Origin: Geomonas oryzisoli
Lineage (GTDB): Bacteria > Desulfobacterota > Desulfuromonadia > Geobacterales > Geobacteraceae
Length of the DNA: 64,000 nt
Direction of reading: 5' to 3'
Assembly: GCF_018986915.1 (NCBI RefSeq)
Contig: NZ_CP076723.1
Span: forward strand, 1,707,501-1,771,500
Of the stretch, positions 55,370 to 64,000 are shown piece after piece. Position 1 is the first letter of the stretch. Each line of letters begins with the position of its first letter. The notes beneath the pieces were generated by a model. It did no database searches. It had not been told where the DNA came from and saw only the letters and a program-made list of their open reading frames with translations. Position numbers and translations under genes: made by a program.

Positions 55370-56353
55370 ATGGAGCGGATACCGTTCGTATCGGTCATCA
55401 TCCCGACCTACAACCGTGCGCACCTGCTGCTGCTCACGCTGGAGAGCTTTTTGGCGCAGGACTACCCGCGCGATCGCTACGAGATCATCGTCGCCGACAA
55501 CAACTCAAGCGATGCTACCCGCGACGTGGCGCAGCGCTACCCGGACAGCTCGCCGGTGCCGGTCAGGTACCTGTTCGAGCCGCGCCAGGGGGTGCACTAC
55601 GCGCGCAACGGCGCCGCCGTCCAGGCCAGGGGTGAAATCCTCTACTTCACCGACGACGACATGGTCGCCGAGCCGGGGCTTTTGCGGGAGTTGGTCAAGG
55701 TGTTCGAGCTGGCCCCCGATATAGGCAGCGCCACCGGGAAGGTGATCGGAAGGTTCGATGAGCCTCCCCCACGGTGGGTCAGGCGACATCTGATCAACTA
55801 CCTCCTGAGCCTCACCCCCGAGGCCACGCCGGAAGAAGTGGTAATTTCCGAGACGGATATGGTATATAGCTGTCACCAGGCGGTCAGGCGCGATGCGTTC
55901 TTCCGCTGTGGCGGATTCAACCCGGAGAACACCGCCGGCGTCTGGATCGGCGACGGGGAAACCGGGCTCGGCATCAAGCTCGCCCAGAGCGGCTACCGCT
56001 TCGCGTACACGCCGCACTCGGTGATCCACCACCTGATACCGGCCTCGCGGACCACGCTGCGCTACCTGGTGCAAAGGATCGGCAACCAGGGATACTGCGA
56101 TTCGTACACCGCCTACCGCACGCACCGCAACCGGGGACGCCTGGTACGGGGGATGCTCTGGCGCAACAGCGCCGGTGCCCTGAAGACGGCGCTGGTGACG
56201 GCGGGGCGCCTCATTCTCGGGAAGGAATCGTGGCAATTCATTCCGGCCCGCATCGCCTACCTGCACAAGAGAAACCTTTACGACCTCAGACTGCTCAGTG
56301 ACCCGGCGTTTCGCGGCATGGTGGAAATAGACGACTGGCTGTCGCAACGCTGA
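55370..56353 (+). CDS. Glycosyltransferase family 2
   Basis: 327 aa. FVSVIIPTYNRAHLLLLTL, ADNNSSDATRDV, LYFTDDDMVAEPG (Asp95-97 metal site), and WIGDGETGLGIKLAQSGYRFAY as acceptor/catalytic block (Asp-Gly-Glu). It begins on the base after the previous stop. The C-terminal basic region (about 255-300) may contact membrane. Confidence 0.9.
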   Translation: MERIPFVSVIIPTYNRAHLLLLTLESFLAQDYPRDRYEIIVADNNSSDATRDVAQRYPDSSPVPVRYLFEPRQGVHYARNGAAVQARGEILYFTDDDMVAEPGLLRELVKVFELAPDIGSATGKVIGRFDEPPPRWVRRHLINYLLSLTPEATPEEVVISETDMVYSCHQAVRRDAFFRCGGFNPENTAGVWIGDGETGLGIKLAQSGYRFAYTPHSVIHHLIPASRTTLRYLVQRIGNQGYCDSYTAYRTHRNRGRLVRGMLWRNSAGALKTALVTAGRLILGKESWQFIPARIAYLHKRNLYDLRLLSDPAFRGMVEIDDWLSQR

Positions 56354-56366
56354 TCAAGGAACCGAC

Positions 56367-56801
56367 ATGATCGAACAGATAACCGAGGATGGAAAGATTC
56401 TCGCCATCATCATCCCTCACTCCTTCGCGGAGCCGGGAATCCGGTTCTTCACTCCCGACGACTTCTCCCAGCAGCTGGCCTACATGTCGCACCCGCAGGG
56501 GAAGGTCATCGATGCCCACGTGCACAACGCGGTGCTGCGCGAGGTGGTGTACACCCAGGAGGTGCTCTTCATTCGCAAGGGGAAGTTGAGGGTCGACTTC
56601 TACAACGACGGGCGCGAATACCTGGAAAGCCGGGTCCTCGTAGCCGGGGACGTGATCCTGCTCGCCTCCGGCGGCCACGGCATGGAAGCGCTTGAGCCCC
56701 TGGAGATGATCGAGGTGAAACAGGGACCGTATTCCGGTGACCAGGACAAGTCCCGCTTCGACGGCGTGGCGTGGCAGAACATCGTGCTTCAGGAGAGATG
56801 A
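56367..56801 (+). CDS. Cupin-fold protein, possible sugar-modifying enzyme
   Basis: 144 aa, single beta-barrel cupin. IDAHVHNAVLREVVYTQEVLFIRKGKL carries the His-X-His motif (about residues 51-53) and a Glu/Thr-rich metal-side strand; GDVILLASGGHGMEAL gives the second cupin motif. It is directly followed by a DegT aminotransferase (four-base overlap region), the usual neighbour of FdtA/QdtA-type ketoisomerases, but I cannot assign that reaction with certainty. A regulatory or epimerase role is possible. Confidence 0.75.
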   Translation: MIEQITEDGKILAIIIPHSFAEPGIRFFTPDDFSQQLAYMSHPQGKVIDAHVHNAVLREVVYTQEVLFIRKGKLRVDFYNDGREYLESRVLVAGDVILLASGGHGMEALEPLEMIEVKQGPYSGDQDKSRFDGVAWQNIVLQER

Positions 56802-57961
56802 TGGACTTCATCCCGGTAAACGAACCGCTTTTGGACGGCAACGAGAAGAAGTACCTCGCCCAGTGCATCGACACCGGCTGGGTCTCATCGGAGGGGCCGT
56901 TCGTGCGCAGCCTGGAGGAGATGTTCGCGGCGCGCATGGGCAGGAGGTACGGGGTAGCTGTGTCAAACGGAACGGTCGCCCTCGAGGCTGCCATCGCAGC
57001 GCTCGAGCTGCCCCAGGGGAGCGAGGTGATTCTCCCCACCTTCACCATCATTTCCTGCGCCGCCGCGGTGATCCGCGCCGGTCTGGTCCCGGTTGTCGTG
57101 GACGCCGACCCCGCCACCTGGAACATGAACGTCGACCGGATCGAGGAAAAGATCACCCCCAGGACGTCGGCCATCATGGCCGTGCACATCTACGGACTAC
57201 CGGTCCCTATGGCCCCGCTTCTGGAGATCGCCGAGCGCCACGGCCTGAAGGTCATCGAGGATGCGGCCCAGGCACACGGGCTTTGCTGCCAGGGCAGGCC
57301 CTGCGGCAGTTTCGGCGACATCAGCACCTTCAGCTTCTATCCGAACAAGCTCGTCACCACCGGGGAGGGAGGTATCATCCTCACCGATGATCCCGTGCTC
57401 GCTGAGCGGTGCCGGTCGCTGCGCAACCTCTGCTTCCAAGAGGGCAAGCGCTTCTTGCACGAGGAACTCGGCTTCAACTTCAGGATGAGCAATCTTCAGG
57501 CGGCCCTGGGAGTTGCCCAGCTCGAGCGGCTCGACGAGTTCGCCTCCCGCAAAAGACGCATGGGAGAGCGCTACAGCGCACTACTTTCGCAGATGCCTGG
57601 TATCACGCTCCCGGTTCCCGCGACGCCACACGCCGACAACATCTACTGGGTCTACGGCGTGGTCCTCGACGAGAGTATCGGCTTTGACGCCGAGGAGGCG
57701 ATGCGCCGGCTTTCCGCCCTGGGTGTCGGCACGCGCCCCTTCTTCTGGCCGATGCACGAACAGCCGGTCCTGCGCAGGCTGGGACTCTTTGCCGGTGAAA
57801 GCTACCCCGTCGCCGAAAGACTCGCCCGTCGCGGCTTCTATCTGCCCAGCGGTCTCGCTCTTACCGATGTCCAGATCGAGCGTGCGGCTGCCGCGCTCGC
57901 CTCCGTCATCGGGCCGCAGACCGGCTCAGCATCGGATGTATCCGGCCAGGTGACGGCATGA
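56801..57961 (+). CDS. DegT/DnrJ/EryC1/StrS sugar aminotransferase
   Basis: 386 aa PLP enzyme that aminates keto-sugar nucleotides. FIPVNEPLLDGNEKKYL start, GVAVSNGTVALEAAI, VIEDAAQAHG (Asp154 contacts the pyridine ring), and the Schiff-base Lys183 in TFSFYPNKLVTTGEGG. Start ATG 56801 has AGGAGAG upstream; the ATG at 56798 is an alternative. It would form the amino group of a sugar such as viosamine or perosamine; the matching dehydratase is not in the window. Confidence 0.93.
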   Translation: MDFIPVNEPLLDGNEKKYLAQCIDTGWVSSEGPFVRSLEEMFAARMGRRYGVAVSNGTVALEAAIAALELPQGSEVILPTFTIISCAAAVIRAGLVPVVVDADPATWNMNVDRIEEKITPRTSAIMAVHIYGLPVPMAPLLEIAERHGLKVIEDAAQAHGLCCQGRPCGSFGDISTFSFYPNKLVTTGEGGIILTDDPVLAERCRSLRNLCFQEGKRFLHEELGFNFRMSNLQAALGVAQLERLDEFASRKRRMGERYSALLSQMPGITLPVPATPHADNIYWVYGVVLDESIGFDAEEAMRRLSALGVGTRPFFWPMHEQPVLRRLGLFAGESYPVAERLARRGFYLPSGLALTDVQIERAAAALASVIGPQTGSASDVSGQVTA

Positions 57962-58704
57962 CCGTATTCGGCGCCTACGCCCATTACTACAACCTTCTGT
58001 ACCGGGACAAGGACTACACGGGCGAGGTGGAGTACCTGGACGGTCTCATCCGCCGCCACCTCCCGTCGGCCGGCAGCGTGCTCGATTTAGGCTGCGGCAC
58101 CGGGCGGCACGCGCTCTTGCTGGCGGGCCGCGGCTATCGCGTGACCGGGGTCGATGTCTCCGAGGAGATGTTGCGAACGGCCCGGGCGCAGGCCGTGTCG
58201 GCCACCTCCTTCCACCAGGGAGACATCCGCACTATCCGGCTCGGGGAGAATTTCGACGTGGTGGTCTCCCTGTTCCACGTCATCAGCTATCAAAGCGGCA
58301 ATGCCGACCTCGCGGCGGCCTTTGCAACCGTGAGGGAACACCTAAGGCCGGGCGGGATCTTCATCTTCGACTGCTGGTACGGCCCGGCCGTCCTGAGCGA
58401 TCCGCCGGTGGTGCGGGTCAAGCGGCTCGAGGATGAGGAAGTTCGGATCGTCAGGATAGCCGAGCCGGTCCTGCACCCAAACGAGAACCTGGTCGACGTA
58501 AATTACCAGGTCATGGTGTGCCATACGGGGACGGGCGTGACCGAGGAGCTTCGGGAGACGCACCGCATGCGTTACCTGTTTCTTCCCGAGTTGGAGGCCA
58601 TGCTCCGGCAGGCCGGACTCCATCTTGACGGCGCCTTCGAGTGGATGACGGGCAACACGCCGGGTGTCGACACCTGGGGCGTCTGCTGTGTGGTGCGGGG
58701 ATGA
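57958..58704 (+). CDS. Class I SAM-dependent methyltransferase
   Basis: 248 aa. SVLDLGCGTGRHALLLAGRGY (about 40-60, canonical motif I), VDVSEEML, FDVVVSLFHVISYQ and RPGGIFIFDCWYGPAVL. Typical of small-molecule or sugar N/O-methyltransferases. Directly downstream of the aminotransferase with a four-base overlap, so N-methylation (or N,N-dimethylation) of the new amino group is plausible; O-methylation cannot be excluded. Confidence 0.87.
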   Translation: MTVFGAYAHYYNLLYRDKDYTGEVEYLDGLIRRHLPSAGSVLDLGCGTGRHALLLAGRGYRVTGVDVSEEMLRTARAQAVSATSFHQGDIRTIRLGENFDVVVSLFHVISYQSGNADLAAAFATVREHLRPGGIFIFDCWYGPAVLSDPPVVRVKRLEDEEVRIVRIAEPVLHPNENLVDVNYQVMVCHTGTGVTEELRETHRMRYLFLPELEAMLRQAGLHLDGAFEWMTGNTPGVDTWGVCCVVRG

Positions 58705-59870
58705 GGCGGATTGGGCTTTTTCTCGATGTCGAGCCGCATCTCGGCGGGACCTTCCAGTACAACCAGGCCGTGCTACACGCCCTGGCAGCGCTCCCGTCAG
58801 CCCACTTCCAGGTCGTGGTCGGCTACACCAGCGAGCTGTGGCGGGAGTATCTTGGCGAACTGCCCGTTGAGAGTTTCCGGGTCCGCTCCGGGATCATCGG
58901 GCGCGGTGTCGGCTACCTCTGGCACAGGCTCGACCTGCCCCTGGGCCCCTGGCGCGCGGTCAATCCCCTGTTTCACCCCATGGCGCGGGATCTCCTTGGC
59001 AAGAAGTGCGACCTCTGGATATTTCCCTCCCAGGACACCCGCGGCTGCGAGTTCCCGGTCCCCGCGCTCATCGCCATCCACGATCTCATGCACCGCTACG
59101 AGAGCCGCTTCCCCGAGGTGGGTACGCCCCGAGAGTTCAGGATACGCGAGAAGCAATATGCTTCCATCTGCCGTTGGGCGCGAGGAGTGCTGGTCGATTC
59201 GCGGATAGGTGCTGCTCAGGTGAGGGAGTCGTACGGGCTTCAGGAAGAGCGGATTCACGTCCTGCCGTTCATCGCCCCCCCCCATGCGTGGAACGATTCG
59301 CCGCCGCCGGGGTTTGATGAGCGGTACCACCTGCCGGAGAAGTTCGTGTTCTACCCGGCCCAGTTCTGGGAACACAAAAACCATGCGCGGCTCGTGCATG
59401 CCATCGCCCGCCTCAAGGGGGACTTCCCCGATCTGAAACTCGTGCTGGTCGGGTCGCTGAAAAACGCGTACGACGGCCTGGTGGCGTTGATCGGGGAGCT
59501 GGGACTCAAGGACGCGGTGCAGTTTCTGGGGTACGTGCCGGACGAAGATATGCCTGAACTGTACCGGCGCGCCCGCGCGCTGGTGATGCCGACCTTTTTC
59601 GGGCCCACCAACATCCCGCCCCTGGAGGCCTTTGCCGCCGGCTGCCCGGTTGCGATATCGGACCGCTACGGCATGCCTGAACAGGCGGGCGACGCAGCCC
59701 TCTTCTTCGACCCGGAATCGGTGGAAGCCATCGCCGAGACGGTTCGCAGGCTCTGGACCGATGACGCCCTCTGTGCCGAACTGGTGCGGCGCGGCACGGA
59801 GCGCGCCGCCTCCTGGGGACAGGTTCAGTTTGGCCAGCGGCTGCAGGAGATCATCGAAACCATCACCTGA
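58701..59870 (+). CDS. Glycosyltransferase family 4
   Basis: 389 aa GT-B enzyme. Retaining GT4 signature in the C-terminal half: FVFYPAQFWEHKNHARLVHAI, LVGSLKNAYDGL, FLGYVPDEDMPELYRRARALVMPTFFGPTNIPPLEAFAAGCPVAISD (Glu of the EX7E-type site near PPLEAFA) and DAALFFDPES. Start ATG 58701 overlaps the prior stop; the longer frame from 58641 is not real. Sugar donor unknown. Confidence 0.9.
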   Translation: MRRIGLFLDVEPHLGGTFQYNQAVLHALAALPSAHFQVVVGYTSELWREYLGELPVESFRVRSGIIGRGVGYLWHRLDLPLGPWRAVNPLFHPMARDLLGKKCDLWIFPSQDTRGCEFPVPALIAIHDLMHRYESRFPEVGTPREFRIREKQYASICRWARGVLVDSRIGAAQVRESYGLQEERIHVLPFIAPPHAWNDSPPPGFDERYHLPEKFVFYPAQFWEHKNHARLVHAIARLKGDFPDLKLVLVGSLKNAYDGLVALIGELGLKDAVQFLGYVPDEDMPELYRRARALVMPTFFGPTNIPPLEAFAAGCPVAISDRYGMPEQAGDAALFFDPESVEAIAETVRRLWTDDALCAELVRRGTERAASWGQVQFGQRLQEIIETIT

Positions 59871-59916
59871 TCCGGCTTTCACCCCACTCATCATGCACCT
59901 GAGGTTACTGTCCTAA

Positions 59917-61668
59917 ATGTCCCACCCGACTGCACTTGCCCTCGCTCTTTCGCTTTACCTCTTTGTAGCCGCCGCTTATTACGGCCTGGGTAAGGGTGTC
60001 GCGCGGGTGCTCGGAATGGCCGCGGGCAGCGACAAGCCGGCGCACTCCGTGATGAGCCTGATCTGGCTCGGCTGGGCCTGCGCGCTTTTCCTGTTTCAAC
60101 TGCTTCATTTCTTCCTGCCTATCGCTTCGCAGGTGTCGCTGCCCGTCTTCTCCGCCGGTGCACTTTGTTGCCTCGTCTGTCTGGCACGAGGCGGGCGGCG
60201 TCCTTCCCCGTCCGGCTCCTGCACCCCCGTCCCCGTTGCCGGCGCGATCCTGATGCTTGTCCTGGCGTCCTGGCTCGTCTCCAGAGCGATGCTCCCTCCG
60301 ACCAACTACGATACCGGCCTCTACCACCTCAATGCGATTCGCTGGATCAATACCTACCCGGTAGTGCCCGGGCTGGGAAATCTCCATGGCCGGCTTGCTT
60401 TCAACCAGTCGTTTTTCACCTTCGCGGCTTCCTTGACTGTTCCGCCGGTCTTCGAACACGGCAGGTTTCTCGGTAACGCCCTGCTTTTCCTGTTCGTCGC
60501 GGCGACCGCCTGGACCTCCCTGACACCCGTCCTGCGCAGGCCTTCTCTCATCGTGGAAGCACATCCGTTTCGTTTTCTTCCTTCCTTGTTCCTACTGCCG
60601 GTACTCGCCTTTATAGCCATCTCTTCCAACGGCATAGCATCACCGGCTCCGGATCTTGCTTCTCTGCTGCTTCAGTGTTGCATCTTCTTGCTGCTTGGAG
60701 AGGGCATAGCCGATTGGCAGGACGGTCATCAGGACCAGGACTACCGGGTAATGCTCCTTCTGCTCCTCGCCTCAGCGGCGGTTACCGTGAAACTCAGCAA
60801 CCTCGCTTTCTCGAGCGTCATCGTCTGTTTTGCCGTTGCGTACTGGCTGAAAACGCGAGGCCGTACTATCAGGAGCGGTTTTACCCTCTTCACGCCGCCC
60901 CTGCTTATGTTCCTGGTTTGGGCAGGGCAGGGCGTCATGCTCTCGGGAGTACCGCTTTATCCTTCAACTGCCGGTCGCCTGCCGGTCGACTGGGCCGTGC
61001 CGGTTGAAAGGATCGTCAGCGAGGCCCAATCCGTTTATAGCTGGGCGAGAACTCCGGGGGCATCCCCAAAAGATGTGCTGCACAATTGGGGCTGGTTCCG
61101 TCCCTGGCTGGTAAGGGTGGCCACAGGAAACGTACTCGATGTGACCTATCCCTTGCTCCAGTTCCTGTTTTTTGGTATCTGCGCTCTTATTGCGGGACTG
61201 TTTTCGAAAGTACGCCGCCGCAACTTGCTGCAGTGGGCTTACCTGGTGCCGGCCGTCATGTCACTGGTTTTCTGGTTCTGCACAGCACCTGATCCCCGGT
61301 TTGCCAATGCAGCTTTTTTTCTGCTTTCCATTGCATCGGCTCTGGTGTTTCTCTGCTCGGTGCAGGGATTGCTTTCTTCCCGTTTGTATGCGGACATGAT
61401 CTGTCTGGTGTTTCTGATCGGCAATCTCCTGCTGGTCAGGCACCTGGTCTATAATGCCTCGGAGATCCGGGCGATCTCTACTTCGGGATGGCACCAGGTT
61501 CAACGGGTGGCCCTTGAGACAAGAAAGACCTCATCAGGGTTGACGGTGTACACCCCGTGCGAGGGTGATCAATGCTGGGATTCCGCTCTTCCCTCGACGC
61601 CGTACTTCAACCCCCACCTCAGGCTCAGGGAGCGAAATAGTGTTGCGTCCGGGTTCACAGTCATGTAG
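59917..61668 (+). CDS. Polytopic membrane protein of the LIC_10190 type
   Basis: 583 aa with about 12 hydrophobic helices (near 8-26, 48-68, 72-92, 108-126 and onward). NYDTGLYHLNAIRWI (Tyr131, Asp132) after the fourth helix, then LAFNQSFFTFAASL, is the signature of the LIC_10190 group of GT-C-like proteins. It could be a lipid-sugar-dependent transferase or polymerase-like enzyme in the locus. The gene is less GC-rich than its neighbours (for example around 60670-61450), hinting at later acquisition. 46 bp separate it from the GT4 gene. Confidence 0.8.
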   Translation: MSHPTALALALSLYLFVAAAYYGLGKGVARVLGMAAGSDKPAHSVMSLIWLGWACALFLFQLLHFFLPIASQVSLPVFSAGALCCLVCLARGGRRPSPSGSCTPVPVAGAILMLVLASWLVSRAMLPPTNYDTGLYHLNAIRWINTYPVVPGLGNLHGRLAFNQSFFTFAASLTVPPVFEHGRFLGNALLFLFVAATAWTSLTPVLRRPSLIVEAHPFRFLPSLFLLPVLAFIAISSNGIASPAPDLASLLLQCCIFLLLGEGIADWQDGHQDQDYRVMLLLLLASAAVTVKLSNLAFSSVIVCFAVAYWLKTRGRTIRSGFTLFTPPLLMFLVWAGQGVMLSGVPLYPSTAGRLPVDWAVPVERIVSEAQSVYSWARTPGASPKDVLHNWGWFRPWLVRVATGNVLDVTYPLLQFLFFGICALIAGLFSKVRRRNLLQWAYLVPAVMSLVFWFCTAPDPRFANAAFFLLSIASALVFLCSVQGLLSSRLYADMICLVFLIGNLLLVRHLVYNASEIRAISTSGWHQVQRVALETRKTSSGLTVYTPCEGDQCWDSALPSTPYFNPHLRLRERNSVASGFTVM

Positions 61669-61698
61669 TGATAATGGGGATTTATCCAGGGGCCGCTT

Positions 61699-62577
61699 AT
61701 GAAAAAAACAATCCATAACCTTTATCGCAAGGCCGAGGCGTTTTGGGGCGGCCGCAGGCTCAGCAACTCACTGGACCGTTTCCCCTCGCAGCAGTCACAA
61801 CTGCTGCTCTACCACATGTATCGGGAAATGGCACAGCGGCCGGACCGGCAGCTGCCAAGCTTCGCCGAGGTCGGCTTCCGCTGTCACTCCCAGTTTGAGG
61901 AAGACGGCATCCTCCTCTATATCTTCGCCCTCATTGGCACCACCAACAAGACCTGCGTCGAGATCTGCGCCGGCAACGGCATAGAGTGCAACACCGCAAA
62001 CCTGATCCTGCATCACGGCTGGTGGGGGCACCTCTTCGACGGCGATCAGCGCAAGGTGGAACAGGGGCTTGAATTCTACACGAACTCGAAGCAGACCTTC
62101 CTCTACCCCCCGCGCTTCAACCGGGCGTGGGTGACCGCAGAAAACGTCAATGACATCTTCACCTCGTCCGGTGTCCCGGCCGAGATCGATCTCCTCTCCC
62201 TCGACCTTGACGGCGTCGACTACTGGGTCTGGAAGGCCATCGACAAAGTCCGCCCGCGGGTGGTCGTCTGCGAGACCAACAACGTGATCGGGCCCGATCA
62301 GGCCCTGACCGTCCCGTACCATCCCGCCTTTGAACGGCCAAAGCAGGATTTCGCAGGTGCATCCCTTGCGGCCATGACCTCGTTGGCAAATGAGAAGGGG
62401 TATCGTCTGGTCGGAACCCACCGCTACGGGTTCAATGCCTTTTTCATCTTGAGAGGAGTCGGCGAACAACTGCTGCCTGAAGTTCGCCCGCAAGACTGCC
62501 TCGGCGATCCTTACAGCACCGAGGCGCGTGCGACGAGGTGGGCGGAGGTAAAGGACATGAATTGGGTGAGAGTGTGA
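61699..62577 (+). CDS. Putative FkbM-like methyltransferase
   Basis: 292 aa. CVEICAGNGIECNTANLIL (about 86-104) resembles a SAM-binding motif I, and DLLSLDLDGVDYWVWKAI (about 164-181) resembles the FkbM 'DllKiDvEGyE..vL' block; FEEDGILLYIF precedes. There is no transmembrane segment. The middle carries unusual Trp/His-rich stretches (HHGWWGHLF). I infer a sugar or lipid-linked glycan methyltransferase, but it is divergent from named members. Confidence 0.65.
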   Translation: MKKTIHNLYRKAEAFWGGRRLSNSLDRFPSQQSQLLLYHMYREMAQRPDRQLPSFAEVGFRCHSQFEEDGILLYIFALIGTTNKTCVEICAGNGIECNTANLILHHGWWGHLFDGDQRKVEQGLEFYTNSKQTFLYPPRFNRAWVTAENVNDIFTSSGVPAEIDLLSLDLDGVDYWVWKAIDKVRPRVVVCETNNVIGPDQALTVPYHPAFERPKQDFAGASLAAMTSLANEKGYRLVGTHRYGFNAFFILRGVGEQLLPEVRPQDCLGDPYSTEARATRWAEVKDMNWVRV

Positions 62578-63659
62578 CACATCCGGATTGCGCCGGCAGG
62601 GCGGACCAATCGCATATGCGCAACGTCATCTGCTGCTGGAACGACAGGAATCCCTCCCATTTCGAGAGCCACGTCCCCCTCTTGTTCTCCGGGCGCAGGA
62701 ACCTGGCACTGGGTTTTTCCAACGAGATCGACCTGCTCTTCCTCAATGGCTTGGATCTGCTCGGGGAGAGGTACAAGGAGCAGTTGGAAGAAGTCGGGTA
62801 CCGGCTTCACGACGTCAGCGATCTCTACGCCGGCACTGCCGACAGATACGCAGCCCTCTGCGCTTTTGGCGGATACGAGATGAAGTGTTTCCTGAGATGG
62901 CCTGTCATTGCCTCGTATTTTCGCGGTGACCGGATCATTCACTATGACGGGGACATCGTTTTCAACGAAGATCCCGCAGTCATCGGTGTGTTGTTACAGG
63001 GAAGTACCTTCGTCCTGCAGGGGTGCCCTGCCGTCACCTGCATCAGCGACCTTGACTGGTTCTCCCGGTATCAGGAGCAATTGGACCTGCTGGTGGAAAA
63101 TCCGGAGGGCTATTCGGCTCGTGCCTGGAAAGAGCGGGATGGGTGGCGGGTCTCGGAGACGCAGAAGTGGGCCGGGCAGCGCTCGCGGGAGGTCATCTCC
63201 AGCGACCAGGATCTGATCTCCCATCTGATCCATACCGACAGGATCCCGCAGGACCGGCCGGCGCAGCTCGCCCCGCTCCTCGGCTCCTACGCGGTTTTCG
63301 AAAACCCCCTCTACCTGCACGGCTGCACCTTCAACGACTTTCCCGACCCGATAGGCTACGAGCGCAGGTCCGGCATCGATTACGTGGGGGGCAAACGCGT
63401 CCTGACCTGGCACATGCAGAGCGACTTCAACCTCTACCTCTCCACCTTCCTGTTCCGGAAACGGTTCATGCCCTGGGTCGGGGGGAGGCTTGCCAACCAC
63501 CTGGTCGAGCCGACGTTCCCCTACCGGCTCGGCTCCCTGTTCAGCCGTCTTTGCGGCGGTTACACGCGCCTGGACGTGTACCGGTACTTCTTCGAGCGCC
63601 ACGATTTCGGCGAGGTCTTCGCCGACCGCACCTGGTGGGACAGGGGGGCCTTCCGCTGA
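62574..63659 (+). CDS. Putative glycosyltransferase with DGD motif
   Basis: About 361 aa. A GT8-like block IIHYDGDIVFNEDP (Asp125, Asp127) suggests a nucleotide-sugar/metal site; upstream NVICCWNDRNPSHFESHVPLLF looks like a GT-A first strand, and YVGGKRVLTWHMQSDFNLYL is a candidate acceptor block. I chose GTG 62574, which overlaps the previous stop by four bases as elsewhere in the locus; ATG 62616 is an alternative that would begin directly at MRNVICCW. Family not firmly assigned. Confidence 0.65.
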   Translation: MTHPDCAGRADQSHMRNVICCWNDRNPSHFESHVPLLFSGRRNLALGFSNEIDLLFLNGLDLLGERYKEQLEEVGYRLHDVSDLYAGTADRYAALCAFGGYEMKCFLRWPVIASYFRGDRIIHYDGDIVFNEDPAVIGVLLQGSTFVLQGCPAVTCISDLDWFSRYQEQLDLLVENPEGYSARAWKERDGWRVSETQKWAGQRSREVISSDQDLISHLIHTDRIPQDRPAQLAPLLGSYAVFENPLYLHGCTFNDFPDPIGYERRSGIDYVGGKRVLTWHMQSDFNLYLSTFLFRKRFMPWVGGRLANHLVEPTFPYRLGSLFSRLCGGYTRLDVYRYFFERHDFGEVFADRTWWDRGAFR

Positions 63660-64000
63660 TGTCTCGCGAACCCAAGGCTCGCCGCCTCATGCCGGCAAAC
63701 AACTGGCTGGTCCTGCTGGTCGTTGTCGCCTCCTTCTGGCTCTTCTCCGCCGTTGTCACGAACTTTCTGGAAAGATGCCAGGCGGTTGTGGCTGTGGTGG
63801 TGCCCGGGGACACCGCGGCGCAGCCTGACCCGCTGCCGCGCGGAGCCCGCGCCGCGATCGAGATGCTCCACGCCGCCGCTGCGGACAGGTACCGGTTCAG
63901 CGCTGGGGTCGCGGCCGACGGTGCGATGATGCAGCGGCTCGTCGAGGGGGCGTACCCGCTGGTCGTGGCGGACGAGGCACGCTACCTGGTCCGCCTCGAG
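63659..64000 (+). CDS. Membrane-anchored protein, N-terminal part (runs off window)
   Basis: 114 codons are visible with no stop at the window end. ATG 63659 overlaps the previous stop by one base. One hydrophobic helix (about 16-36, WLVLLVVVASFWLFSAVVTNF) follows a basic N-terminus, so the rest is probably extracytoplasmic; then an Ala-rich stretch (about 60-90). Too little is visible for assignment; it continues the polysaccharide operon. Confidence 0.6.
   Translation, partial: MSREPKARRLMPANNWLVLLVVVASFWLFSAVVTNFLERCQAVVAVVVPGDTAAQPDPLPRGARAAIEMLHAAAADRYRFSAGVAADGAMMQRLVEGAYPLVVADEARYLVRLE

Overview
The window reads as chromosomal DNA of a high-GC, Gram-negative member of the Geobacteraceae (Geobacter / Citrifermentans / Geomonas group). 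This is inferred from gene content and order: a pilB-pilT-pilC-pilS-pilR-pilA series ends in a very short, aromatic-rich 'geopilin' followed by a small secreted pilin partner, then an exopolysaccharide ABC exporter locus. The ftsH-folP-cdaA-cdaR-glmM-pdxJ series fits the same group. No rRNA, tRNA, CRISPR array, prophage or transposase gene was found.

Layout. 1-2168: end of an oligopeptide ABC transporter (substrate-binding protein tail, two permeases). 2375-2887: a conserved protein of unknown function between repeat elements. 3167-11625: housekeeping genes on the plus strand: tilS, ftsH, folP, a c-di-AMP synthesis module (cdaA-cdaR-glmM), pdxJ, a small parvulin, and a small membrane protein with a terminator. 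11954-16519 (minus strand): a MarR-controlled tripartite EmrAB-TolC-type efflux operon with a visible promoter/operator. 16847-19067: a receiver-only response regulator and a membrane histidine kinase. 19137-21266 (minus): soluble lytic transglycosylase. 21568-29555: rnr, tatC, ribF, a flippase-like membrane protein, a DUF2723 GT-C protein and aroE.

29628-37664: the type IV pilus operon. pilB has a sigma-70-like promoter, PilS/PilR form a two-component system, and pilA sits behind a consensus sigma-54 promoter with an inverted repeat upstream that could bind PilR. 37746-64000 (continuing past the end): one long, mostly translationally coupled polysaccharide locus. It opens with an ABC-2 exporter (permease, pilin-tailed TPR protein, ATPase), a TMTC-like GT-C protein and a decaprenyl-phosphate phosphoribosyltransferase-like UbiA enzyme. 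It continues with at least six GT2 enzymes, a GT4, a GT9, a STELLO-like and a GNT-I-like transferase, several methyltransferases, a pyruvyltransferase-like protein, a cupin/DegT amino-sugar pair, and a Wzm/Wzt O-antigen exporter with a C-terminal carbohydrate-recognition domain. The position beside pilA matches the xap (extracellular anchoring polysaccharide) region of Geobacter sulfurreducens, so pili and a surface glycan are probably built by neighbouring genes.

Intergenic DNA is rich in repeats. Three elements (2181-2353, 11702-11934, 21338-21488) share an unusual architecture: inverted terminal arrays of 7-bp or 8-bp tandem units around a foldable GC-rich core. There are also solo arrays and three REP-like palindrome families. 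I see no clearly new defence or catalytic system. The best candidates for new biology are these array-bounded elements, the pilin-tailed exporter protein, and the unassigned genes at the right end.
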